A DNA stretch of 14,405 bases from Candidatus Woesebacteria bacterium. Lineage in GTDB: Bacteria > Patescibacteriota > Microgenomatia > UBA8517 > UBA10165. The translations under genes were made by a program, and so were the position numbers. Location of the stretch: NCBI GenBank assembly GCA_002686465.1, contig NZCP01000024.1:1-14405 (forward strand), in the 5' to 3' direction. The notes under the pieces are model-generated. The model worked only from the letters and a program-made list of their open reading frames with translations, ran no database searches and was not told the origin of the DNA. The stretch's first letter is position 1. The number at the start of each line of letters is the position of its first letter. Below, piece by piece: positions 1-6,694 of this stretch.

Positions 1-521
1 GCAATTACCCGTTTCATCTCAGACGGCAAAATAATATCCTTTAACTCAACTGACTCAACTTTTACACCCCACGGGTCTGTTGCCTTATCGATTATCTGTT
101 GAATCTTGGTTGCAACCGCGTTCCTCTTTGAAAGAAGGTCATCCAGTGAGGTTTCCCCTATTACATTCCTCATCGTAGTTTGTGCAAGTTGGGAAACGGC
201 GAAGAAAAAATCTTCCACTTGAATCACAGCCTTGGTTGCGCCCTGAATTCGATAATAGATAACTGCATTAACTCTTGCTGAAACATTATCCCGAGTTATC
301 GCTTCCTGGTCTGGCACGTCAACTGCCTTAACTCGTATATCAATTTTTTGCCAACTCTCAATAATGGGCCAAACAATCCTCCACCCCGGTTCCATCTCAT
401 CTCTCAATTTCCCAAATCTAAATCGCACTCCTCGCTCAAATTGATTAACCTGCTTAATTGAAGCAAGAAAAAACATGAGAGGGAAAACAAGTAGGGGGCC
501 TACGAACGTTAAAAATTCCAT
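1..521 (-). CDS. slipin / stomatin-like SPFH (band 7) membrane protein, C-terminus cut by window edge
   Basis: The minus-strand frame is open from ATG at 521 to the window edge (173 codons, no stop), so the C-terminus is missing. Residues 4-20 form a hydrophobic N-terminal anchor. After it comes the SPFH signature of slipins: QFERGVRFRFGKL (27-39), EPGWRIVWPIIE (44-55), DVPDQEAITRDNV (68-80), YRIQ (90-93), TTMRNVIGE (115-123) and SVELKDIILPSEM (157-169). Slipins are oligomeric scaffolds on the inner face of the membrane, often paired with an NfeD-type protease; that partner would lie outside the window, so the pairing is untested. I chose the ATG at 521 over the in-frame ATG at 476 because it restores the whole membrane hairpin and sits just downstream of a plausible promoter. 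The family call is firm; the cellular role in this organism is unknown. Confidence 0.9.
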   Translation of the reverse strand, partial: MEFLTFVGPLLVFPLMFFLASIKQVNQFERGVRFRFGKLRDEMEPGWRIVWPIIESWQKIDIRVKAVDVPDQEAITRDNVSARVNAVIYYRIQGATKAVIQVEDFFFAVSQLAQTTMRNVIGETSLDDLLSKRNAVATKIQQIIDKATDPWGVKVESVELKDIILPSEMKRVI

Positions 522-679
522 ATGGGGTATAATAGCAAAATCTAGCTCTCATCACAACGAATACTCACGTCATACCAATCCAATGCCCGATACAGTCCTT
601 AATGTTGCTCCTAGAAATTTGTGTTTGACTTTTAATCTGAACTTTGAAATCATTAGTCTGGTGCAGAGGGTGTTTGTAA
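522..679. other. divergent intergenic region between slipin and the toastrack-like gene
   Basis: This 158-base gap separates two divergent genes. It holds the slipin promoter at its left end. For the rightward gene a TTGACT at 625-630 could be a -35 element, but the best -10 choices at 16-19 bases (such as ATCATT) are poor, so I do not call a promoter there. No hairpin, RNA gene or small ORF on either strand convinced me. Confidence 0.4.
529..557 (-). promoter_or_regulatory. candidate promoter of the slipin gene, nearly leaderless
   Basis: On the minus strand TTGTGA (552-557) is followed after 17 bases by TATTAT (529-534). The predicted +1 falls at about 522, one base before the slipin ATG. 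No Shine-Dalgarno sequence could fit, so translation would be leaderless or nearly so. This comes from reading the sequence only; no transcript data support it. Confidence 0.4.
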
Positions 680-1474
680 ATGCTATTTAATATGAAAAAG
701 GCAAAAAATTCTCAAGGAAATGCTTTAGTTATCATTTTAGCCGTAGTAGCTGTTCTAGTTGTAGGTTATATATTAGTTAGTAGGTTTGTTGTCCCTAGTA
801 TTGTCGGTAAGGTTGTTAATACTGTAATTGATACATCGGTAACTAGCTTAAACTTCGATAGTGCAAAATCTTATCCTGTTAGCCAGGATCTTTCAAATAA
901 TAAAGGGATGGTTCTCCAAATATCAAGCAACAGAGGTGAGATTTCCCTTGACGGTAGATCTCAAGGAGATATTCTTACAGGGGAAATAAAATATTTAGGA
1001 GAAAAAACAACTTTTGATTACCAGACCGATCAAGATGAAGCTGCTATTTTTAATATTAAATCTGGAGATCAATCTGGTGCTGGTGAAAACATTATACTTC
1101 ATCTCTCTCAGCTAACTAATGGAAGAATTGATATTGGTCTAGGAGCAGGTTCTGTTGATATCGACTTAACAGATCTTGACATCCCAATTCTGAATATAGG
1201 AGCAGGTGCAGGGGTGCTTGATGTAACTTTTTCAAAAAATGCTTCCACAATAGCAAATCTAGCAGCCGGTGCGGGAAAACTTAATCTTTCGATATATAAA
1301 GGTACAGGGGTAAAAATTAGACTCACCCAAGGTATTAGTAATGCAAATTTTGGCGATGCTTACGAAAAAGTAGGTGATGCTTATCAGACTAAAAACTATT
1401 CCGACGCGAAAGTTAAAGTCGAGTTGAATATTGGACAAGCTGTAGGTGGACTTAACATCCAAGAGATAGAATAA
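680..1474 (+). CDS. membrane-anchored beta-solenoid protein, toastrack / LiaF-like fold
   Basis: This 264-residue protein has one transmembrane helix (about 15-38) and then an extracytoplasmic domain. From about 75 onward it is a repeating beta-rich pattern with glycine turns: GLGAGSVDIDL (153-163), GAGAGVLDVTF (174-184), AAGAGKLNLSI (195-205) and a last rung QAVGGLNI (253-260). These ~20-residue rungs with GAG corners resemble the toast_rack and LiaF/DUF2154-type cell-envelope domains, which in Firmicutes act in envelope stress sensing. Function here is not known and no two-component genes are visible. AGAGGG at about 664-669, 9 bases upstream, supports ATG 680; ATG 692 (MKKAKN) is an alternative that leaves the anchor intact. 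It precedes the sugar dehydrogenase gene by 61 bases. Confidence 0.65.
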   Translation: MLFNMKKAKNSQGNALVIILAVVAVLVVGYILVSRFVVPSIVGKVVNTVIDTSVTSLNFDSAKSYPVSQDLSNNKGMVLQISSNRGEISLDGRSQGDILTGEIKYLGEKTTFDYQTDQDEAAIFNIKSGDQSGAGENIILHLSQLTNGRIDIGLGAGSVDIDLTDLDIPILNIGAGAGVLDVTFSKNASTIANLAAGAGKLNLSIYKGTGVKIRLTQGISNANFGDAYEKVGDAYQTKNYSDAKVKVELNIGQAVGGLNIQEIE

Positions 1475-1484
1475 AATTCCTCAC

Positions 1485-1509
1485 ATCCCTGTGACCCCAC
1501 AGACGGGAT
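1485..1509 (+). terminator. possible weak terminator or leader hairpin
   Basis: ATCCC (1485-1489) pairs with GGGAT (1505-1509) and TGTG (1490-1493) with CACA (1498-1501), leaving a 3-base bulge on the right arm and a 4-base loop. A broken T-rich stretch follows at 1510-1525. It sits 11 bases past the toastrack gene stop and 26 bases before the next start, so it could be a weak terminator or a leader hairpin. The stem is short and bulged, so this call is tentative. Confidence 0.3.
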
Positions 1510-1535
1510 ATTAATTTTCTGCTTTATCCATTACA

Positions 1536-2654
1536 ATGAGGATAATGAAGAAATTAATCCTTCTAATCATCTTTTTAATACTTCTTGGGAGCGTAGCTAT
1601 AGTTTGGCTTTTCAATACATCAAAGAGAATTGCAGACATACCCAAGGTCCAACCAGAAAAGCAGCGAGAGGATATCCCCCTACTTTCTGTATTGGCACAA
1701 AATCTTGAAATTCCTTGGGGAATGGCATTTTTGCCAGACGGGAGCATGTTAGTTACGGAACGACCCGGACGAGTACAACTTATAAATAAAGCTGGAATTA
1801 TCTCCTCGTCCACCGTTGCCAATATCACTGATGTAGTACCCAAAGGAGAGGGTGGTCTGCATGGAATTGCACTCCATCCCAGTTTTTTGTCCAACCGTTT
1901 TGTGTATTTATACTTTACTTATGAAAGTGGTGAAAAACAAACCCTGAATCAGGTAGCACGCTTTGTATACGACGGTCGCGCAATGACTCTCGACAAGGTT
2001 ATCGTGGATGGAATTCCCGGGTCACGCTTCCATGACGGTGGAAGGATAAAATTTGGACCCGACAACTTTCTATATATAACAACCGGAGATGCAGAACAAC
2101 CCGATCTTGCACAAGACTTCTCTTCCCTCGCAGGGAAAATTCTTAGAGTAACTGATGATGGTAAACCTGCCCCTGGAAACCCTTTTGGTAACCTTGTTTA
2201 CTCATACGGCCACCGCAATCCACAAGGAATTACATGGGACGATACAAACAGGCTTTGGGAAACTGAACATGGACCAACCGCAACAGATGAGTTAAATATT
2301 ATCGAGAAAGGTAGAAACTACGGTTGGCCAGAAATCCGTGGAAGTCAAAAAAAGGAAGGTATGGTAACACCTGTTGCCGAAAGTGGTGATGACACATGGG
2401 CACCTGCCAGCGCTGCTTATCTTGATGGTTCCGTATTTTTTACAGGTCTTAGAGGGCAAGCTCTTTATGAGGCAAAAATTGACGGATCCTCAGTAGTCTT
2501 GAAAGAGCATCTCAAGGGGGAACTCGGGAGAATAAGAAATGTAATCGCTGGTCCGGGTAGTCTCTTGTACATAGCAACCAGTAATCGAGACGGGCGATCA
2601 ATCCCACTGGCTGGCGACGACAGAATAGTTCGAGTTAACCCAAAAAAACTATGA
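1536..2654 (+). CDS. membrane-anchored PQQ-dependent sugar (glucose/sorbosone) dehydrogenase family protein
   Basis: This 372-residue protein has an N-terminal membrane anchor (about 5-25) and a six-bladed propeller of the GSDH family (soluble aldose dehydrogenase / YliI type). The family landmarks are present: NLEIPWGMAFLPDGSMLVTERPGR (56-79), EGGLHGIALHP (105-115), the catalytic His in FHDGGR (H166), PQQ-contacting GHRNPQG (225-231), ETEHGP (242-247), NYGWPE (261-266) and a final SNRDGR (349-354) before DDRIVRV. Known members oxidise aldoses with PQQ bound in the propeller. The catalytic His and PQQ-pocket motifs are kept, so activity is plausible, but no PQQ synthesis genes are in the window and such reduced bacteria seldom encode them. 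Start: ATG 1536 has no clear RBS, and ATG 1545 (MKKLILL) is equally good. Confidence 0.88.
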   Translation: MRIMKKLILLIIFLILLGSVAIVWLFNTSKRIADIPKVQPEKQREDIPLLSVLAQNLEIPWGMAFLPDGSMLVTERPGRVQLINKAGIISSSTVANITDVVPKGEGGLHGIALHPSFLSNRFVYLYFTYESGEKQTLNQVARFVYDGRAMTLDKVIVDGIPGSRFHDGGRIKFGPDNFLYITTGDAEQPDLAQDFSSLAGKILRVTDDGKPAPGNPFGNLVYSYGHRNPQGITWDDTNRLWETEHGPTATDELNIIEKGRNYGWPEIRGSQKKEGMVTPVAESGDDTWAPASAAYLDGSVFFTGLRGQALYEAKIDGSSVVLKEHLKGELGRIRNVIAGPGSLLYIATSNRDGRSIPLAGDDRIVRVNPKKL

Positions 2655-2725
2655 AAATCTTCGCGGCAAAATCCTCAAATGGAATTTCCCGGGAAAAGCT
2701 TGGATACATAGGGATAAGTAGTCTG
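2655..2725. other. convergent intergenic gap with a 12-bp palindrome
   Basis: This short gap separates the convergent dehydrogenase and LytR_C genes. It holds a perfect palindrome TTTCCCGGGAAA at 2685-2696, but with no unpaired loop and no T-tract it does not look like an intrinsic terminator. I see no RNA gene here. Confidence 0.35.
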
Positions 2726-3481
2726 CTACTTCTCTCCAACTACTACTACCGCGTCATATTTTGAATCCTCGTCTAGTGCATCACCCTCTACCACAGTATA
2801 GTCTGTAAGTGCATCCTCAATTGCCTTAAATAATCCTTCCGGTGCGTCCCCTTCTTTCATCCTAACTTCAGTCTCCTCGTAATCATATGAAAGAGCGTTC
2901 CCCGTGTCCACATCTTCAAACCCTGCCCCCTCAAGAATCTCCTGTGCATCCCCAGCAGTCCCTGGGGCTCCAGACCCATTCAAGACTTTTAACTTATAAT
3001 CAGAAGGGTTGATCGTCACTTCCGGGCTTGGCGTTGGAGAAGCCTCAGGTGTAGGACTCGGAGAAGCCTCAGCCTCCCCTTCGCTCTTTTGGTTTCTATA
3101 TATGTAGACCCCACCACCAACCAGGGCCAATCCGATCACAACCATCAATACAATAAGGATTATTCTCTTAGAACCTGCCATACCACTCCTTTGTGGACCT
3201 GGAAAATCGCTTTCAAACGAAGACGGCATTTGGGATGGATTTGCAGAAGCCGGGTTCTGCCCAAAACTGACCTGCTTGCCAGAGTCTAGAGTTTCCACTT
3301 CTTCCGTGGAAACTGGTGGCGCCTTACCTGCCGTACTGCTATCCTTTTCCGAAGGGCTCTCGGTCTCTACATTCTTGGGCTGGGACACAGAAGGCACAGG
3401 CTTCTTTGTATCCTTCAACTCATCCTCAGAAGCTTTTATACTTTCCTCAACAATAGTTTTCTTTGTATCCGATGCAGCCAT
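2726..3481 (-). CDS. single-pass membrane protein with extracytoplasmic LytR_C domain
   Basis: The 251-residue protein has three parts. Residues 1-104 are a cytoplasmic tail rich in Ser, Pro, Glu and Lys, presumably disordered. Residues 106-128 are a transmembrane helix (RIILIVLMVVIGLALVGGGV). A Pro/Ser/Thr linker (about 134-156) leads to a LytR C-terminal-type domain from about 162: KLKVLNGSGAPGTAGDAQEIL, then AGFEDVDTGNA and a closing strand YDAVVVVGE. LytR_C domains occur at the end of LytR-CpsA-Psr wall-polymer transferases, but also alone. The catalytic LCP domain is absent, so a role in envelope binding or localisation is more likely than transfer. The outside/inside assignment is inferred from the positive residues just before the helix. 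It has its own promoter at 3501-3529, separate from the cysS unit upstream. Confidence 0.82.
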   Translation of the reverse strand: MAASDTKKTIVEESIKASEDELKDTKKPVPSVSQPKNVETESPSEKDSSTAGKAPPVSTEEVETLDSGKQVSFGQNPASANPSQMPSSFESDFPGPQRSGMAGSKRIILIVLMVVIGLALVGGGVYIYRNQKSEGEAEASPSPTPEASPTPSPEVTINPSDYKLKVLNGSGAPGTAGDAQEILEGAGFEDVDTGNALSYDYEETEVRMKEGDAPEGLFKAIEDALTDYTVVEGDALDEDSKYDAVVVVGEK

Positions 3482-3500
3482 AATTTACACTGTATTCTAC

Positions 3501-3529
3501 ATTTTGCGGGAAACTGGATGTGTTGTCAA
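3501..3529 (-). promoter_or_regulatory. candidate promoter of the LytR_C gene
   Basis: On the minus strand a perfect TTGACA (3524-3529) is followed after 17 bases by CAAAAT (3501-3506). The predicted +1 is near 3494, giving a leader of about 12 bases without a clear Shine-Dalgarno. It lies in the 64-base gap after the upstream hypothetical gene. Confidence 0.5.
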
Positions 3530-3545
3530 CTACCCTTTCTTTTTT

Positions 3546-4193
3546 CTAATATTTAATAACTAGCCTGGGTGATTCTAGATAGCAAGTTATACCATTGAGG
3601 GACTTGATTTCTAACCGGTATTTATTTTCTCCTGCCCAAATAGTTAATGGTTGACTAGTAAGATTTTGAAATGTTGTTTGGTCAGTAGCCTGCTCAGAAA
3701 AGTCGACCGCTCTCAGGTTTGATTCATCATAAATTCTAGTATAACAACGGCTATGTGAATAACGAGCTTTGATATTCCCTTGCCAATAGACACGAACCCC
3801 GGCAGGATAATCCCGCAAGTCAAAATTAAACTGAGATCCGTCGAGTGTAATCCAGTCACGTTCTTTCGTAGATCCACCGCTTCCCAGTGGTATAAATGCA
3901 ACAACTGGGACACTGGCAACAGGGGTTGTCGAAACAGACTGTCGAGGTGCTGTGGGAGACGCCGAAAGTGTTGCTGTGGCTTGCGCCACACTTTCGTCAA
4001 TTACTCTCTGACACTCATCACCGCACTCATCGCTTACGACAATTTGTGGTGAAGCTGTAGGCTTTTTCTCCTGCTTCTCGATAACCGGCAAGGTCATTCT
4101 ATACAGAATGAATACGTAGGTTCCCAAGACCAAATTAAATACAATAAAGATTGCCTTAATTTCAGCGTCGTACTTCCAAAAAAACTCTTTCAT
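3546..4193 (-). CDS. hypothetical membrane-anchored beta-rich protein
   Basis: I cannot assign this 215-residue protein to a named family. It has an N-terminal transmembrane helix at about 13-33, a Thr/Ser/Pro-rich linker (about 44-105) with two close cysteines (C57, C61), and a C-terminal domain (about 108-215) that alternates short strands: DWITLDGSQFNFDL (113-126), VRVYWQGN (133-140), CYTRIYDES (150-158), LTIWAGENKYRLEIKS (183-198) and a last strand ESPRLVIKY. C150 and C204 could form a disulfide. The pattern suggests a beta-sandwich displayed outside the membrane, as on many small-genome bacterial surface proteins. It begins 17 bases after the cysS stop, across the heptamer repeat, so it is probably the last gene of that operon. 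No Shine-Dalgarno is evident. Confidence 0.6.
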   Translation of the reverse strand: MKEFFWKYDAEIKAIFIVFNLVLGTYVFILYRMTLPVIEKQEKKPTASPQIVVSDECGDECQRVIDESVAQATATLSASPTAPRQSVSTTPVASVPVVAFIPLGSGGSTKERDWITLDGSQFNFDLRDYPAGVRVYWQGNIKARYSHSRCYTRIYDESNLRAVDFSEQATDQTTFQNLTSQPLTIWAGENKYRLEIKSLNGITCYLESPRLVIKY

Positions 4194-4205
4194 TTGGGCA
4201 GGTTA

Positions 4206-4226
4206 ACTTGTTACTTGTTACTTGTT
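4206..4226. repeat. heptanucleotide tandem repeat (ACTTGTT)x3 spanning the cysS stop codon
   Basis: Three perfect copies of ACTTGTT lie head to tail, followed by a partial ACT. The cysS stop codon (4211-4213) is inside the array. A gain or loss of one copy would change the C-terminal residues and the distance to the next gene. It shares its 7-base period with arrays at 8758-8790 and 9879-9906. Confidence 0.8.
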
Positions 4227-5656
4227 ACTCTTAACTTTTTCACTTGCGGTCCAGAATCTGTGTCTTTAATAGTGTATCCCATCTCGAGCATTTCCTTACG
4301 AACTTTGTCCGCCTCATCCCATTTTTCTTGCTTCCTAAGTTCTTCCCTCTGCCGCACTCGTTCTCTTACTTCCTTTGGTACTTTTGATACCTGTGGTACT
4401 TTTGATACCTCTAGTCCAAGCACTTCATCAAAAGAAAGTATAAGCTTTCTCTTGTCAACCGAGGAGATATCAGACTTTACCACATCCCAAACAACAGCTA
4501 ACGCTTGTGGCGTACCTAGATCATTATCAAGCGCATCTGTAAATTTATCCCTATATTCTTTAACCTTTCCCTTCCCACCGCCTGATTCTTGAGAACTGAA
4601 ATTTGAAACCTGAGATCTAAGTCTCTCAAGCGCACTTTGAGCACCTTCTAACGCCTCCCAAGTAAAGTTAAGAGGATCACGGTAATGAGCCGTTAAGTAG
4701 AGGTATCGCAAGGCTAGCGGCTCTATCCCCTTTTTCTCAACATCCGAAACTGTGTATGCGTTACCCACGCTCTTACCCATTCTCTTGCCATCAACAAGCA
4801 AAAATGTCACATGCATCCAGTAATTCACAAACTTTTTCCCAGTCGCACCCTCTGACTGGGCTACTTCATTCGGATGATGTGTTTGACGAAGGTCTTCTCC
4901 TCCAGTGTGAACATCAAATGTCTCGCCAAGATACTTCATACTCATTGCTGAACATTCAATATGCCATCCTGGAAACCCAAAACCCCATGGGCTTTCCCAT
5001 TCCATGTGGCGACACGAAGCGGCGTCATCCTGAGCGGAGTCGAAGGACCTCCCACCTTTATAGCTAAATTTCCAGAGCGCAAAATCCCTTGGATTTTTCT
5101 TTTCTGGGTTTTTCTCAACTCGAGATCCTTCCTTGATCTCATCAAGAGTGGAAAGCTCGCCATATTTTGCCCCCGTATCTTTTTCATACTTGACTGTATC
5201 GAAGTAAATTCCATCTGATGTTTTATAAGTAAATCCTTTCCCTTCCAGCCGGCGGATTAATTGGATTTGCTCTTTAATATGGTCTGTTGCCCTCGCCACA
5301 ACATCATGAGGCAAAATGTTCAGCTTCTTGCTGTCCTTTTCAAAAGCCTCCCCGTAGAACTTTGCAATATCCCAAGCTGTTTTATGCTCCCTTTTTGCAG
5401 CTTTGGCAAGCTTATCCTCTCCTAAATCACCATCACCAGTTAAGTGTCCAACGTCAGTTATATTCATAACACTCTTAACTTTGTATCCGTTTAGAGTTAG
5501 TGTGCGTCGCAAAACGTCAGAGGTTACGTAAGTCCGGAAGTTGCCAATAGAAGAAAAATCATAAACCGTCGGACCACAGGTATACATCCCAACATTCTGT
5601 GCATGAATGGGCTTAAATTCCTCTTTTTTCCGAGTTAGGGAGTTAAAAATTCTCAT
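4211..5656 (-). CDS. cysS: cysteine--tRNA ligase, with altered HIGH motif and repeat insertion
   Basis: This 481-residue class I synthetase charges tRNA-Cys in the cytoplasm. The zinc site looks complete: C27 in TCGPTVYD, C235 in GWHIECSAMS, H260 and E264 in THHPNEVAQSE. The ATP-binding signatures deviate: where relatives read HIGN, this one reads SSIGN (35-39), and KMSKS is RMGKS (292-296). Residues about 199-219 (including SFDSAQDD) are an insertion before the conserved WESPWG, encoded by a dispersed DNA repeat at 5022-5049. A duplicated VSKVP (residues 418-422 and 423-427) is encoded by a 17-bp direct repeat. Length is near normal for the family (about 460-480). The start codon touches the fic stop (TAGATG), which points to translational coupling with fic. 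It is the only cysteinyl-tRNA synthetase in the window and is probably functional despite the changes. Confidence 0.93.
   Translation of the reverse strand: MRIFNSLTRKKEEFKPIHAQNVGMYTCGPTVYDFSSIGNFRTYVTSDVLRRTLTLNGYKVKSVMNITDVGHLTGDGDLGEDKLAKAAKREHKTAWDIAKFYGEAFEKDSKKLNILPHDVVARATDHIKEQIQLIRRLEGKGFTYKTSDGIYFDTVKYEKDTGAKYGELSTLDEIKEGSRVEKNPEKKNPRDFALWKFSYKGGRSFDSAQDDAASCRHMEWESPWGFGFPGWHIECSAMSMKYLGETFDVHTGGEDLRQTHHPNEVAQSEGATGKKFVNYWMHVTFLLVDGKRMGKSVGNAYTVSDVEKKGIEPLALRYLYLTAHYRDPLNFTWEALEGAQSALERLRSQVSNFSSQESGGGKGKVKEYRDKFTDALDNDLGTPQALAVVWDVVKSDISSVDKRKLILSFDEVLGLEVSKVPQVSKVPKEVRERVRQREELRKQEKWDEADKVRKEMLEMGYTIKDTDSGPQVKKLRVTSNK
4376..4410. repeat. 17-bp direct repeat inside cysS, period 18
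   Basis: TGGTACTTTTGATACCT occurs at 4376-4392 and again at 4394-4410 with one base between. The 18-base period keeps the frame and doubles the peptide VSKVP in the C-terminal linker of CysS. Each copy has GGTA/TACC ends that could pair. Confidence 0.75.
5022..5049. repeat. dispersed repeat element inserted in frame in cysS
   Basis: On the minus strand this reads CTTCGACTCCGCTCAGG followed by ATGACGC, a sequence I recognise as a common dispersed repeat of small-genome and other environmental bacteria, whose translation SFDSAQDD recurs in unrelated proteins. It lies exactly where CysS gains about 20 residues compared with relatives. A diverged relative (core CTTCGACT, then GCTC) is duplicated at 12192-12234. 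Its recurrence across genomes is from memory and was not searched. Confidence 0.65.
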
Positions 5657-6694
5657 CTATGGGTGGCTGGGGGGAATAAACTCCCACCATAAAGGATGCG
5701 TGTGTTTGTCTCTTCGGTTGGGATCAACTAGGTCGAACTGTTCTAGAGCATCTGGAACATGAGTCTCGATTAACCTGAGCTTTTGTTGTGACTCGGCTAG
5801 CAATCTTGTCACTTCATCTACTCGATCACGTTGGTTGGAAATCTCACCGTTCTCGGCTTTCTCCTGTTCCAACTGACTAAGAAACTCCCTCTCATTTTCA
5901 AGACCTGAAGTGAGCATGTGAACAACCAAGGGCAGTAGATAATCATCACCTATATTCTTCAATGGAGTCGATTGTGAATCTTCGCGGAATCCTGGTATTT
6001 CTACTTCAGAAAATGGTTCTACCCATCTGTTCAACCTCAGCCTTTCTGTCTCCTCTATTGCTGTAATATATCTCTTACTCCCCTCAGTAAGAGTAGTTGT
6101 ATCAAGTTGTTGTTGAACCTCACCTACCCAGTTCGATATAGGGCGCAAGCCTCTTTGGCGCAGCATTGTATCAACCAGTACTCTTCCTACTCTCCCATTG
6201 CCATCAGCAAACGGGTGGATCTTCTCAAAAAAGAAATGAAACCAGGCTGCATCCCAATACACCTGTCTGATGTCTTCCTGTCTTTCCCAGCGTCCTTCAA
6301 AACTTTCAAACAACTGGCCCAAAAGCGGTTGTACATCTTCTGGTCTGGGCGGAATAAACTTCTCGCTTCCGACCTCTACCATACGGTCACGCACTTGACC
6401 TGGAAGTAAATGTATATCACCTGAAAGTTGGTCGGCAGGAGACATCACTAAGTGATGGAATAGAAAAGCATCTTCTCGAGACAGTGGTAACTGAGACTTA
6501 CCACGTTTACCAGAATGCTTCAATGCCCAAAGCAAACCTTGGACAGAACTAACTTCTATCGGGAGAAAATCCTCCTTGCTCCTAGCATCCCCGTCGCGAT
6601 CAACAAGAACACTAAGGACGTCTTCTTTTAGAGGAGGAGCCGGAATCCCGGGAAAACCCCCTTCGATAGTATCTGGTAATAAGTTCTCTGACAT
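5657..6694 (-). CDS. Fic family AMP-transferase, catalytic core (5' part out of frame upstream)
   Basis: Fic enzymes transfer AMP from ATP to hydroxyl side chains of target proteins. The full catalytic signature HPFADGNGR (160-168, catalytic H160, R168 and R171) is present. Before it lie the core helices: FLFHHLVM (77-84), LPGQVRDRMVEVG (97-109) and FIPPRPEDVQPLLGQL (113-128). After it comes a C-terminal part with a likely coiled coil (about 265-312). The usual inhibitory helix is missing from this frame; it is found one frame away at 6612-6833. The ATG at 6694 is the first start in this frame (TAA lies 15 bases upstream) but has no proper RBS, so the original start was probably GTG 6833 and the gene is frameshifted. 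The stop codon abuts the cysS ATG. As read, the product would lack self-inhibition. Confidence 0.85.
   Translation of the reverse strand: MSENLLPDTIEGGFPGIPAPPLKEDVLSVLVDRDGDARSKEDFLPIEVSSVQGLLWALKHSGKRGKSQLPLSREDAFLFHHLVMSPADQLSGDIHLLPGQVRDRMVEVGSEKFIPPRPEDVQPLLGQLFESFEGRWERQEDIRQVYWDAAWFHFFFEKIHPFADGNGRVGRVLVDTMLRQRGLRPISNWVGEVQQQLDTTTLTEGSKRYITAIEETERLRLNRWVEPFSEVEIPGFREDSQSTPLKNIGDDYLLPLVVHMLTSGLENEREFLSQLEQEKAENGEISNQRDRVDEVTRLLAESQQKLRLIETHVPDALEQFDLVDPNRRDKHTHPLWWEFIPPSHP

Noticed and set aside
475..690. 71-residue plus-strand ORF opposite the slipin start
   Set aside because: It runs antisense through the slipin N-terminus, has no RBS or family likeness, and its composition is that of a shadow frame.
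2685..2696. TTTCCCGGGAAA as terminator between convergent genes
   Set aside because: It is a 12-bp palindrome with no loop and no T-tract on either side, so no intrinsic terminator can be claimed.
4942..5218. ORFs overlapping the middle of cysS on both strands
   Set aside because: They are other-frame readings of the cysS sequence with no start signals or recognisable domains.
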